Shown here one piece after another: positions 46,503-55,936 of a DNA stretch of 64,000 nt. The first letter of the stretch is position 1; the number at the start of each line of letters is the position of its first letter. This DNA is from Nematostella vectensis. Taxonomy: Eukaryota > Cnidaria > Anthozoa > Actiniaria > Edwardsiidae. The position numbers and the translations under genes were made by a program. The notes below the pieces were generated by a model, which did not search any database, was not told the DNA's origin, and was given only the letters and a program-made list of their open reading frames with translations. Where the stretch lies: contig NC_064048.1 of the NCBI RefSeq assembly GCF_932526225.1, positions 583,340 to 647,339 on the forward strand. Direction: 5' to 3'.

Positions 46503-48769
46503 GGGGTCTGGTCCGCGGCCGGTGCGAGCTCTCTGAATCGTGCCATCTGAAAACGAGAAAGTGCATCAGAAATGCCGTTGAAATGACCTGGTACGAAGCG
46601 ACAACGCACAACAAAATTGTGAGCCATGGAAATGCCTACTAAGTGACGCATAAGTGACATAATCCTGGGCGCTTTTGAGTGACCTGTGTTGACAATGTGA
46701 ACGACTGATTGATTGTCACACCAGAACTGAATTCGCTTGCCCGAGAACTCGGAGCACCATAGGGAGCAGGCTACTACTATAGGAAATAATTCTTGCCATT
46801 CGATACTAATGCCTGTCTTTTTGGATATGGCGAGGTGAGGCGGCCATCGGCCTTGGAACCAGCGCCCAGAGAAGTAACCGCCGAAACCGATACTACCGCT
46901 AGCGTCGGAATAGAGTTCCATATCCGGGCTGGTTCGGATTGCTTCTTCGAGGAAGAAAGCTTTGCCGTTCCAGTTCTCTGTAAACTGCTGCCAAATTGCT
47001 AAATCTTGAAAGAAACCGTGGCTCAATTTGACGTGATGAAATCGGTGATTTACCCGACGCGTGAGATCTATGATGCGCTGAAGGAAAGTTCTACCCGGAA
47101 CAACAACGCGGCAGGCGAATTGCAAAGTGCCGATCAAGGATTGAAGCTCTATGAGGCGAGCGGAACGCTTTCGCTTGAAATCCCGCAAGGATGCTTTAAG
47201 ACGTTCTAATTTATCGGAAGGTAAGCGCGCCTCCATACGTAGGGTATCGAGCTCGATTCCCATGAATTCAAGTGTTGTACTAGGACCGATTGTTTTGGAA
47301 GCCACAACAGGGGCCCCCACTGAGATAAAGAATTTAAGCAGTCTTGTGAAACTCTCTAAACAGCCTAGTTTAGATGACTCCGCTACGAAAAAGTCATCCA
47401 ATATGTGAATAACATTACGAACGTTGTAATTATGTTTAAGAACCCACTCTAGCGCTTCGGAGAGTTGATTAAATAAAAACGGCGCCGAGCGTAAACCAAA
47501 AGGCAAATATAAATCCACATAATAACGAGACTCCCAACGGACCCCCAGTAAATTCCAGTCGTTCGGGTGTATTGGAATTAGACGAAACGCCGATTTGAGG
47601 TCGGTTTTTGCCATAAAGGCACCTTTGCCGAGTGAGGTGAGAATGCTAATAGCGTCGTCCACTCTAACGTACTGGAGTGAGTAAGGGTCTTTAGGAATTC
47701 CATCGTTAATGCTATCTCCCTCGGGGAAAGATAAATGATAAATAGTGCGCCAGTCGGCCGAATGTTTTTTGGGCACTACCCCAACTGGGTGGCATTGAAA
47801 GTTAGGTAATGGGGGCGCGGAGAACGGGCCTGCCATACGACCTAAGTTGACCTCCTTTTCTATGTTTTTTGAAATTATCTCAGGGTGCACCCGAGCTGAA
47901 ATAAGATTAGGTGAAACACGAGACTTTTGGGTGCCATCAAAACCGATGCGGGCACCGAACCGTAACGAATTAAGTAGGGAAGTCACGAATTCACGATCTG
48001 GATGGGAAGATAGTTCCTGTTCTAGAAGATCTATTTTAATCGGTGTACTTATCGTTGCCTTTCTTTTACTGTGCAGCTGGGCGACCCGGAGCTTGGCTTC
48101 TGTTGCCTTGGCGCTGGCCTGCGGATGCGGAGATTCCGGCGCGACACTGGTGAGCGGGATGGGAGTCGGCGCATTTTTGGCAAACGTGAGGGTAGATGCA
48201 GGCTTGACGGGAACAGCCGGTGACTCGGTTGAAGTCGAAGCACACGTTGTTACGAGGAATGCGCGGTGAGCGGTGTGTGGCGAGGCGGTGTTGACCAGAA
48301 GGGCAGTCTTCGGAGCGATGGAAGGGGCCCGAGTAATCTTGCCCTCTAGTGCCTCGTCCAATGGGCGATCGAGAACCAAGGGAGACGCCGAGCCAGGAGT
48401 GCCTTCGCTTGCGACGACTGGTGGTGATGGAATGTCCTGTTGTGGTGGTCGCCAACTTGCGAGAGCGTCGGACACAGTTTTCCGTATTACCGACAGCTGG
48501 GCTTCAGAAAAACCGGTCGGATCCGTCGGATGACTGGTGGTCGGATCCGTCGGATGACTGGTGGGCGCTTGGCGCCCCCTTTTGCCCCTCGGGGCTGAAG
48601 GTGAAGCCTCCTCACCGCCTCGAGTGGCTTGCCGGAGGCGATCTATTTGTTGCTGCCGTGTTCCACCAGAGGGCAGGTTGAGGGCTTGTAGTCGCAGACC
48701 AAGCACCTCGGTAGAAAGGCGAGAAAACTCATCTCCTCCAGACAAACGCGAACGTTTAGGCATATTCAA
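46469..48769 (-). CDS. DIRS-type polyprotein: SAP-like N terminus, reverse transcriptase, RNase H
   Basis: 766 residues. Residues about 13-45 (LSTEVLGLRLQALNLPSGG...) resemble a SAP DNA-binding motif and probably belong to the gag part. The RT begins near STPIKIDLLEQEL (about 240) and includes GAFMAKTDLKSAFRLIPI, LPFGLRSAPFLFNQL and the catalytic ILDDFF (the DIRS-type form of YxDD). RNase H follows (ELYSDASGS, EWQELFPIV, WCDNQSVV, PGHFNGISDALS). The region between about residues 165 and 235 reads as low complexity in this frame, while the same DNA in another frame encodes a gag-type Cys/His finger, suggesting that gag and RT frames are shifted relative to each other. Confidence 0.9.
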   Translation of the reverse strand: MNMPKRSRLSGGDEFSRLSTEVLGLRLQALNLPSGGTRQQQIDRLRQATRGGEEASPSAPRGKRGRQAPTSHPTDPTTSHPTDPTGFSEAQLSVIRKTVSDALASWRPPQQDIPSPPVVASEGTPGSASPLVLDRPLDEALEGKITRAPSIAPKTALLVNTASPHTAHRAFLVTTCASTSTESPAVPVKPASTLTFAKNAPTPIPLTSVAPESPHPQASAKATEAKLRVAQLHSKRKATISTPIKIDLLEQELSSHPDREFVTSLLNSLRFGARIGFDGTQKSRVSPNLISARVHPEIISKNIEKEVNLGRMAGPFSAPPLPNFQCHPVGVVPKKHSADWRTIYHLSFPEGDSINDGIPKDPYSLQYVRVDDAISILTSLGKGAFMAKTDLKSAFRLIPIHPNDWNLLGVRWESRYYVDLYLPFGLRSAPFLFNQLSEALEWVLKHNYNVRNVIHILDDFFVAESSKLGCLESFTRLLKFFISVGAPVVASKTIGPSTTLEFMGIELDTLRMEARLPSDKLERLKASLRDFKRKRSARLIELQSLIGTLQFACRVVVPGRTFLQRIIDLTRRVNHRFHHVKLSHGFFQDLAIWQQFTENWNGKAFFLEEAIRTSPDMELYSDASGSIGFGGYFSGRWFQGRWPPHLAISKKTGISIEWQELFPIVVACSLWCSEFSGKRIQFWCDNQSVVHIVNTGHSKAPRIMSLMRHLVGISMAHNFVVRCRFVPGHFNGISDALSRFQMARFRELAPAADQTPCVIPPSLMTL
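48144..48242 (-). other. Gag-type Cys/His finger in an alternative frame
   Basis: In an open frame spanning 48066-48455, distinct from the RT frame, the stretch NNVCFDFNRVTGC ... CIYPHVCQKC ... HPAHQC has the C-x8-C-x4-C plus HVC-x2-C spacing seen in gag finger motifs of DIRS-like elements. It shows that this DNA once encoded, or still encodes through a frameshift, the C-terminal part of gag, while the SAP-like N-terminal gag part lies in the RT frame. Whether this is a programmed shift or a mutation cannot be told from one copy. Confidence 0.55.
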
Positions 48770-48835
48770 ATGTTTCTTTACAGTACCCGTAGCTTATGAA
48801 GCGAAAGAGCGAATGACTTTACTTTAGGTGTGGCG

Positions 48836-48844
48836 CTTTATATA
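48836..48844 (-). promoter_or_regulatory. TATA box of the DIRS-type element
   Basis: On the - strand the sequence reads TATATAAAG, about 67 bases upstream of the ATG at 48769. Position and sequence fit a polymerase II core promoter driving the gag/RT transcript. Inferred from sequence only. Confidence 0.5.
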
Positions 48845-48999
48845 GGTAGATAGCGACCAATAAGAATTAAGAACGTGTATAGTAAGGTATCTCACGTGAA
48901 ACATATTGAGTAATACCTGTGCTATCGTAGCATGATACGTGTACTCGTACGATATAATTTACGAGTGACCTTTGAGCCTGGCTCCGGCTCCATTAACTG

Positions 49000-49030
49000 A
49001 AATTACCGTCCCTAGTGGTGACGGTAATTT
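49000..49030. repeat. Perfect 11-bp inverted repeat
   Basis: aaattaccgtc (49000-49010) and gacggtaattt (49020-49030) are exact reverse complements with a 9-base loop. It may be part of the upstream terminal region of the DIRS-type element or an independent hairpin. Confidence 0.6.
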
Positions 49031-50462
49031 TGGAATACCGATGCGGGACGTGGCAGGCTGCTTCTGAGATCCGTATACGTAGTAACGCTACCCCTGGCGG
49101 GACGACTGGGGACGTGGTGGTTATATTCCAAATAATGGCAATCTAATGTGTTTACTGTAGTTCTGCCTGATAGCCTGACAGCCTTTTGTTTATACTTTCT
49201 ATTTATTTTCCCAACTTTCTTTCCATAAACAACAGACCCCGACAACCAGACCTTAAATCCTAAACTTATGAAATACCTTAGTGCTCCTTTTCTTTGAGTT
49301 TCAACAACTAGATTCTAGTTAATTTGTTCTCTATCGTAAAGCTTACTCTAAAGATCACAATGCTCTACCTTTTGCCTTGATATCTTCGTTATAAATATTT
49401 GATTTAGTTACTGATGGGTTACTCTAGAAAATAAAATCACACAAATGAAATCTCTTCTACTTTGACAAAACTTCTGCTTCGAGTTTAAGCTCATGTATCA
49501 TAAATATTAGCAAATAATAATAATTTTTAAGTTAAAAGATAAGACATGCTATGCTTGGCAACGGTAAACAATCAAAGTTCTTATCAAAAAATAATTATTG
49601 TACATAGTCGGGTTAGAAGCATATAAATATTAGATAGAGCAGACTGGTATTGTATATGTCTTGATTTATACAGCTTCACGGTTGGGGTTCACATTTGTCT
49701 TCAACGAATCTTCTTCCTCGTCCTCTTTTGCAGTAAGAAAGAACTTTAAAGAAAAGTAAAAGGTAAGAATGACAAATAGAAAGAATGGTATCGTAGAAAA
49801 AAGTTACAACACAGCAAAGGAACGTTTTCCGAGTACCATTTTCTGTGTTTCCTTTTTTTATCATATAATTTCCCTATCCATAGCAGTTCCTATTTTGGGG
49901 ATGAATTAAAACCTAATACGAATAAAAAGGCATGATTTTAGCTTTTTTCATATAATTATTCGCTGTGAAACATTTCCCATTGAAATATCTGAAATCATAC
50001 GTGAAAGTGCGAAGTTTTTCATTAGATTCAGATCAAGTTTTCTCAGTAATTTTCTTGATCTCTATTTGATCAGTTCATTGTTGTTTTGATTTCGTTATCT
50101 TCTTTATCATTGAAATATCAGATGCTTTTTAGATTTTCTCCCGTGTGCGCACTGTAACTTTTATTTTTTTAGTTTTTGCTCGTCATAATTTACCGTTAAT
50201 CCTGATGAAGGCAGCATTGCCAAAACGTCGAAAAAATTCAACCCAGTGATATATATATTTTCATTTCTTTTATATTAGGAATTAGCCAGAAATCCTTAAA
50301 ATTCACATAACCTTTGATCACTAAATTACTTAACGGGTCAATCCTTTTTATTTCTACATCGACAATAAAGACGATGATGATGATGGTTTAATGAAGAAAG
50401 GCCAAACGCATTCCCTTAACTACTGTATCCATCTTAAGCCTAAAGATACGCCGATCCCCAGG
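49031..50462. other. Intergenic stretch upstream of the PAN-EGF gene
   Basis: A-T-rich sequence with no supported gene. Short open frames on both strands lack recognisable features. The last 72 bases (from 50391) are in frame with the PAN gene but are probably 5' UTR because the signal peptide begins at 50463. Confidence 0.4.
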
Positions 50463-53400
50463 ATGAATTTCCCACAGATGCGTGTTATTCTCTTGTCAAT
50501 CATCCTGCTGTCACGCACTGAGCACGTGATCTGCCAGAACTGTCCCAAAGGGACATGCTACGCTGGGACCTTCTCCAGTAAGGACCACGTGACCAAGGGA
50601 CGTTATCTGTTGGGGGCGTCGTACAGGAACCTGAGCTCACCGGCAGGTCCTCAGGCCTGTCACTCGGCATGTGTCGGCGACTGTCGGTGTCGAGCGTTCC
50701 AGATGTCGGGCAAGCGATGCGAGCTGCTTGATGAAGACAAGGATACCGCGCCTGGCAGGTTCCTCAGTAACCATGACTACCACTACTATGATCTGAAACA
50801 GAAAATCATTAGGGTATGTGAAAAGCATTAAGTATGAGTCTAAGGGAATTGCGTTACCGTATGAGTCAAAGGGTACTGCGTTACTGTATAATTCAAAGGG
50901 CGTTGCGTTACCGTATGAGTCAAAAGGCATTGCGTTTTGTATGAGTCAATGGGCATTGCGTTACTGTATGAAAGAATGGGCATTGCGTTACTGTATGAGT
51001 GAAAGAGCGTAGCGTTACTTGTTGAGTCAAAGGGCGTTGCATTACTGTATGAGTCAAAGGGCGTTGCGTTACTGTATAAGTCAAAGGGCGTTGCGTTACT
51101 GTATGCGTCAAAGGGCATTGTTTTACTGTATGCGTCAAATGGCGTTGCCTTACAGTATGAGTCAATGAGCATAACGTTACTGCATGAGTCAAAGGGCGTT
51201 GCGTTACTGTATGAGTCAAAGGGCGTTGCGTTACTGTATGAGTCAAAGGGCGTTGCGTTACTGTATGCGTCAAAGGGCATTGTTTTACTGTATGCGTCAA
51301 AGGGCGTTGCCTTACAGTATGAGTCAATGAGCATTACGTTACTGCATGCGTCAAAGGGCGTTGCGTTACTTGTTCAGTCAAAGGGCGTTGCGTTACTGTA
51401 TGCGTCAAAGGGCGTTGCGTTACTGTATGCGTCAAAGGGCGTTGCCTTACAGTATGAGTCAATGAGCATTAGGTTACTGCATGCGTCAAAGGGCGTTGCG
51501 TTACTTGTTCAGTCAAAGGGCGTTGCGTTACTGTATGCGTCAAAGGGCGTTGCGTTACTGTATGCGTCAAAGGGCGTTGCCTTACAGTATGAGTCAATGA
51601 GCATTACGTTACTGCATGCGTCAAAGGGCGTTGCGTTACTGTATGAGTCAAAGGGCGTTGCGTTACTGTATGAGTCAAAGGGCGTTGCGTTACTGTATGA
51701 GTCAAAAGGCGTTGCGTTACTGTATGAGTCAAAGGGCGTTGCGTTACTGTATGCGTCAAAGGGCGTTGCGTTACTGTATGCGTCAAAGGGCGTTGCCTTA
51801 CAGTATGAGTCAATGAGCATTACGTTACTGCATGCGTCAAAGGGCGTTGTTTTACTGTATGCGTCAAAGGGCGTTGCGTTACTGTATGCGTCAAAAGGCA
51901 TTGTTTTACTGTATGCGTCAAAGGGCGTTTTTTTACTGTATGAGTCGTCAAAGGGCATTGTTTTACTGTATGAGTCAAAGGGCATTGTTTTACAGTATGA
52001 GTCAATGAGCATAACGTTACCGCATAAGCCAAAGGGCGTTGCGTTACTGTATGAGTCAAAGGGCGTTGCGTTACTGTATGCGTCAAAGGGCATTGCTTTA
52101 CTGTATGCGTCAAAGGGCGTTGCCTTACAGTATGAGTCAATGAGCATTACGTTACTGTATGCGTCAAAGGGCATTGTTTTACTGTATGCGTCAAAAGGCA
52201 TTGTTTTACTGTATGCGTCAAAGGGCGTTGTTTTATTGTATGAGTCGTCAAAGGGCGTTGCGTTACAGCTAAGATGAGTTACGCCGGTGTGCAAACTGTT
52301 CAAACACTCTCCAGCACGCGTGGCTGGCGTTTGATGCATCACGGGACCAAAGGTAACGCAAGACCCCACCAGGTTTTTTTGTGATTTTCAAAGACAACCC
52401 ACGATTCCGCTGGATTCCGCTTGAATTTGAGTCTCCTAATGTTGTAGCGGTCGCCATATATTTACGACTACCAGAGACAAGCGGACGATGAACACAATGA
52501 AATTAATCTGGGATCAAAATCATTGTGGGATTGTGTTCTGTATGATAACCAAAATTTTCGAAATAAAAGAAACGGCCTTCCGACATTTCCTTTATTTTTT
52601 TAGATACGGTAACGTTCATTTTCTTTAAAATGACAGTATTTTTAGACGCGAGTTATTTTCGCTATTTAAACGATGCAAATGGGCCCAGCATTGCTGGTTG
52701 TGCAAACTGCGCCAGCGGAGCTGTAATATGTATGGATTTATACATTTTTCTTTATAATCAGAGTATTAATCTTTTGAATAAACCGTCAAGCATTTGGGTT
52801 CGATAGGGTCTTTAAGGTTGGGTTTGAAGGGACTTATTAAACGAAATATCCCTTAGCTTAGATATTGTGTGTTATAGTCATTAGTCATTTGATCAACAAA
52901 ACTATTAACGAAACGCAATGACATTCAAACACAGCAAGCTTTTAATTGACTTAGTTTCCTTTTACTAATTGTTGGGATATTTCTCAGGCCTCTCACATGG
53001 TGAAATGCAGTAATGGCTGCTGTGTGGGTCAGCGGTGTCTCAACGGAGGGACATGCGTGGAACACTGCGAGGATCCGAAGAAAAAGTTCTCATGCGCCTG
53101 CACACCCTCGTGCAGCGGTAGGACGTGTGAGAGATGCGGCACATACCGATCATGCCGTGACCATCACGTGACTTACCGCGAGCTTGGACAAGAGATCGCA
53201 GATGGGGTTTACCAAATACAGACCAAGGACGGAAAGGTAAACACATTTTAATATGTAAAACATAATTCTTACTAACATTTGATTAGCATTTATCTTAGGG
53301 CTGCCCTTCATACCATCACCCCCGGTCATCAAAGACTGCATGCAATATTTAGAAGTTTTTTGGCCGCAAAATCAAATCCGGATGTATGTATTGTACATTT

Positions 53401-54154
53401 ATGGTATATTTTACGAATACTTGCATTTTTTTTAACCTGGATTCTTTCACGGTGGCCAATTTGAAGAGACCTATGAAATACGCACAGGCATTTCCTGCTT
53501 GCTATCCCAAGTCTCCTATTGACCATATAGATGAGGGACAACATTTGTTCGATAGGAATAACTTGCTGCACTTTGTAGAAATCTTACCTTCTTTGTTTTA
53601 CTTCCAGACTTTCCCGGTGTACTGTGCGTTTGAAAAAAACAGAGTCTGGACTTTACTCGAGTCATTCGCTTTCAAACACAAAGACGATTTTCTCTTGAGT
53701 TTTATGGTAAACGCGCCTAGGACTGTTGATACTCCGAACTGGGCCAAGCATAGACTCACCCACGAAAGCATGGTTCACGTGAGAATCGACGCCACGATGT
53801 TCAAAGCCACATGCGCGTACGATCAGAAGGCAGAAATCCCCGGATGGCCACATGATCAGATGATTGCACGGTTGGCGGACTGATATTTTCTCGATATTTA
53901 CAATAAAATGCGTGAAAATGGAATCAATTGTGATACGAAACCAGTCTTGCTCGGGATGTACGGCTAGAATTTTTAATTTGCTAACTTTACACCCACATGT
54001 ATCTACCGAACTGGGCTACTGTGAGTTTAAACCTACAGGAACAGTGTTCAGTGAAGACAGCTTCGGTTATTTTTTGATAACAAACCCCAAATCAACGTGC
54101 TGTAACGGCCCTGAAGCAACAACCCAGTGGTGGGTAGGGCACGAAGTCCACTAA
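50463..54154 (+). CDS. PAN/Apple-EGF-fibrinogen-like secreted protein, frame break in the last exon
   Basis: Exons: 50463-50813, 52988-53236 and 53608-about 54154, phase 0 at each junction. ATG 50463 starts a signal peptide (MRVILLSIILLSRTEHVICQ region). A PAN/Apple-type domain follows (HVTKGRYLLGASYRNLS, CHSACVGDCRCRAFQ, CELLDED). Exon 2 encodes an EGF-like domain (CLNGGTCVEHC ... FSCACTPSCSGRTCE) and then a fibrinogen-like entry, DGVYQIQTKDGK. Exon 3 continues TFPVYCAFEKNRVWTLLESF and stops at TGA 53881-53883. The rest of the domain (KCVKMESIVIRNQSC ... TTQWWVGHEVH) is plainly present in the next frame to the stop at 54152-54154, so a small indel near 53865-53900 breaks the frame. This is either a pseudogene or null allele, or a sequence error. 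An extracellular binding role is inferred from the domains. Intron 1 holds a donor-linked minisatellite. Confidence 0.8.
50814..52275. repeat. 27-bp minisatellite starting at the PAN gene exon 1 donor
   Basis: About 53 copies of a 27-bp unit (gtatgagtcaaagggcgttg then cgttact). The true donor and its next bases, AGG|gtatgtgaaaagcatt, align with the unit start gtatgagtcaaagggcatt, so the donor itself looks like the first, diverged unit. Most units offer gtatgagt or gtatgcgt, donor-like strings. Segments with caatgagcattacgttactg recur every 130-230 bases, showing higher-order structure. Long open frames on both strands (up to 370 codons) are by-products of the 27-base period. Confidence 0.93.
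52276..52987. other. Rest of PAN gene intron 1
   Basis: Unique, A-T-rich intron sequence between the 27-bp array and the exon 2 acceptor (atttctcag, ending 52987). No coding segment or further repeat is seen. Confidence 0.5.
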
Positions 54155-54640
54155 TGAAGAATTCCACGATAACAGCATGTGATAAAAGAGCAGTGGAAAC
54201 TTGAACTATACCCAGTGATGAGTTTCACACGATGTGAAGGCTTTGAATAACTGAAGAATTCCACGATAACAGCATGTAATAAAAGAGCAGTGGAAACTTG
54301 AACTATACCCAGTGATGAGTTTCACACGATTTTGAATAACTGAAGAATTCCACGATAATAGCATGTGATAAAAGAGCAGTGGAAACTTGAACTATGCCCA
54401 GTGATGAGTTTCACACGATTTTGAATAACTGAAGAATTCCACGATAACAGCATGTCATGATAAAAGAGCAGTGGAAACTTGAACTATACCCAGTGATGAG
54501 TTTCACACGATTTTGAATAACTGAAGAATTCCACGATAATAGCATGTGATAAAAGAGCAGTGGAATAAAACTATACCCAGTGGTGAGTTGCTCACAAGGT
54601 GCATGAAGGCTTTGAATAACTGGAACGCACGATAAAAAAA
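54153..54640. repeat. Five tandem copies of a 90-100-bp unit beginning at the PAN gene stop codon
   Basis: Copies start near 54155, 54253, 54341, 54430 and 54523, each with gaagaattccacgataa and ending in cccagtgatgagtttcacac. The first copy begins at the stop codon of the shifted frame, so the array lies in the probable 3' UTR. Copies differ by short deletions. An aataaa is seen in the last copy near 54563. Confidence 0.88.
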
Positions 54641-55020
54641 ACCCATATGCTGCCATGCAAATGTAAATAGAATGATTATTATATTGTAAAAAGATAGATT
54701 GTCACGCTAGACATTCCTGTATAATCAAAATATTCAAGTGGTTTTAGTTTTAGAATCGATGAAAACAAATTGGTGGTCAGGTTTCTTTAATTTCATGATT
54801 TCCTTGACGTGATTTATTATAGTTATTTAATAGATATGTTATCAAGTCTTTAGAAAAACGTCATTGGTAAATGACGTGGTATCGGAAAAAAATCACCGTT
54901 TTGAGATTTCTCTCTATTATGCAGTACAAGTGGAAGGTTGATTATCCATTACCCAAACAACTGTTTTATCGACTATTTTTCTTAATCCTCGTATTTCGCC
55001 CCTACTAGACCTAAGCACCG
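54641..55020. other. Unique sequence between repeat and GPCR-like fragment
   Basis: A-T-rich sequence with no supported gene, repeat or signal. Confidence 0.5.
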
Positions 55021-55290
55021 TCACACGATAAGTCTTAGAAATAGGCGTCTTCGGTAATGTTTAATATCGAAGAAAGTATATAAAGAGGGATTCATTGCAT
55101 GTGAGCTCACGATGCCAAAAATAGTTATTGGCCTATAATCAAAAGGAAACTTGTCATATTTAAACCATACACTGACAAAGGTAACTAAAGTTAACAAAAC
55201 TATAGAATTGCGGCAGGGAAGCGGTTTGCCCATGTGGTCCAGTTCTAACAAATTAAGTTTAAAAATAAAACTATAAAAAAAGAAAAGCAA
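55021..55290 (-). pseudogene. Fragment of a rhodopsin-like GPCR (last transmembrane helix)
   Basis: An 89-codon frame whose last 60 residues look like the end of a class A receptor: a hydrophobic segment (SIVLLTLVTFVSVWF), a loop, then ITIFGIVSSHAMNPSLYTFF followed by DIKHYRRRLF. NPSLY in a hydrophobic helix followed by FF and a basic stretch matches the NPxxY helix-7 motif and helix 8. No upstream transmembrane segments were found on this strand, and typical receptors in this family are single-exon, so it is probably a decayed fragment. A chance resemblance is possible. Confidence 0.42.
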
Positions 55291-55936
55291 CCTGCACTGC
55301 TGGACCGCAAAAAGGGAAAAGTTACATTGCTAGACATTGCATGCCCTAGTCTTGTACAACATTATTGTCGAGAGGAATAAACCGGTACCTGCCGCCAAGC
55401 GGTCAGCTAGTCCTTCATTACCCCCCCCCCCCCCCCCCCCCCCTCGACAGCACGGCCGACACCAATTCAACAGGAGAAACTCGCTCTTATTCCTTCAATA
55501 CATACGAAACCTTGCATAACTAACACCGACTAATTTGGTGTTACTTATAGGTTAATAAATATATATAAAAAATATATTGTGAAATCCAAACTATGTTACC
55601 AATAGAATATCTTCAATCTTTTCCATTACAGTACGGGCAGTATACGGTATGTAGTTACGAAACAGTTATAGTTCCGTATTACTAAGCATTTATTTTTATC
55701 GTTTTGCCTCGAAAATTGTAGATTTGAACAATTCAAAACAATCTAAATGATACAAAACCTTTATTAACCTTTCCTGAGATATAAATCCAGCTTATTTCAT
55801 CCAATGTTTTTTCCTTTCTTACGCAACCATATCCTACAATACACTGTCTGATACAAATATACACCCATGCACTCTTACACTTATCTCCCCTCTTTTTAAT
55901 CTCCCTCCTTTGCCGCCTCAATATTCCACCTACTTA
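55291..55936. other. Intergenic stretch with a poly-C tract
   Basis: A run of about 20 C residues lies near 55422-55443. The rest is A-T-rich. No gene is supported; the small open frames at 55337-55519 and 55733-55921 show no domain or bias. Confidence 0.4.

Larger units (their letters stand above)
45489..48844 (-). mobile_element. DIRS-type tyrosine-recombinase retrotransposon (core; ends not resolved)
   Basis: Encodes RT/RNase H followed by a tyrosine recombinase, the order typical of DIRS-superfamily elements (DIRS, Ngaro, PAT). There is no integrase and no LTR pair. I could not match inverted or split direct terminal repeats, so the boundaries are given only for the coding core and TATA box. 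A hairpin at 49000-49030 and short similar strings (tgacctttgagcctgg near 48965, tgacctttaggcctc near 45307) might belong to the termini. The RT and recombinase frames are intact; the gag region shows a frame conflict. Confidence 0.88.

Noticed and set aside
47847..48827. Several + strand frames over the DIRS-type element
   Set aside because: Antisense shadows of the RT/gag region.
51165..52277. 370-codon ESKGVALLY-repeat protein and its 286-codon antisense partner
   Set aside because: By-products of the 27-bp intronic minisatellite; no start signal, no domain, inside PAN gene intron 1.
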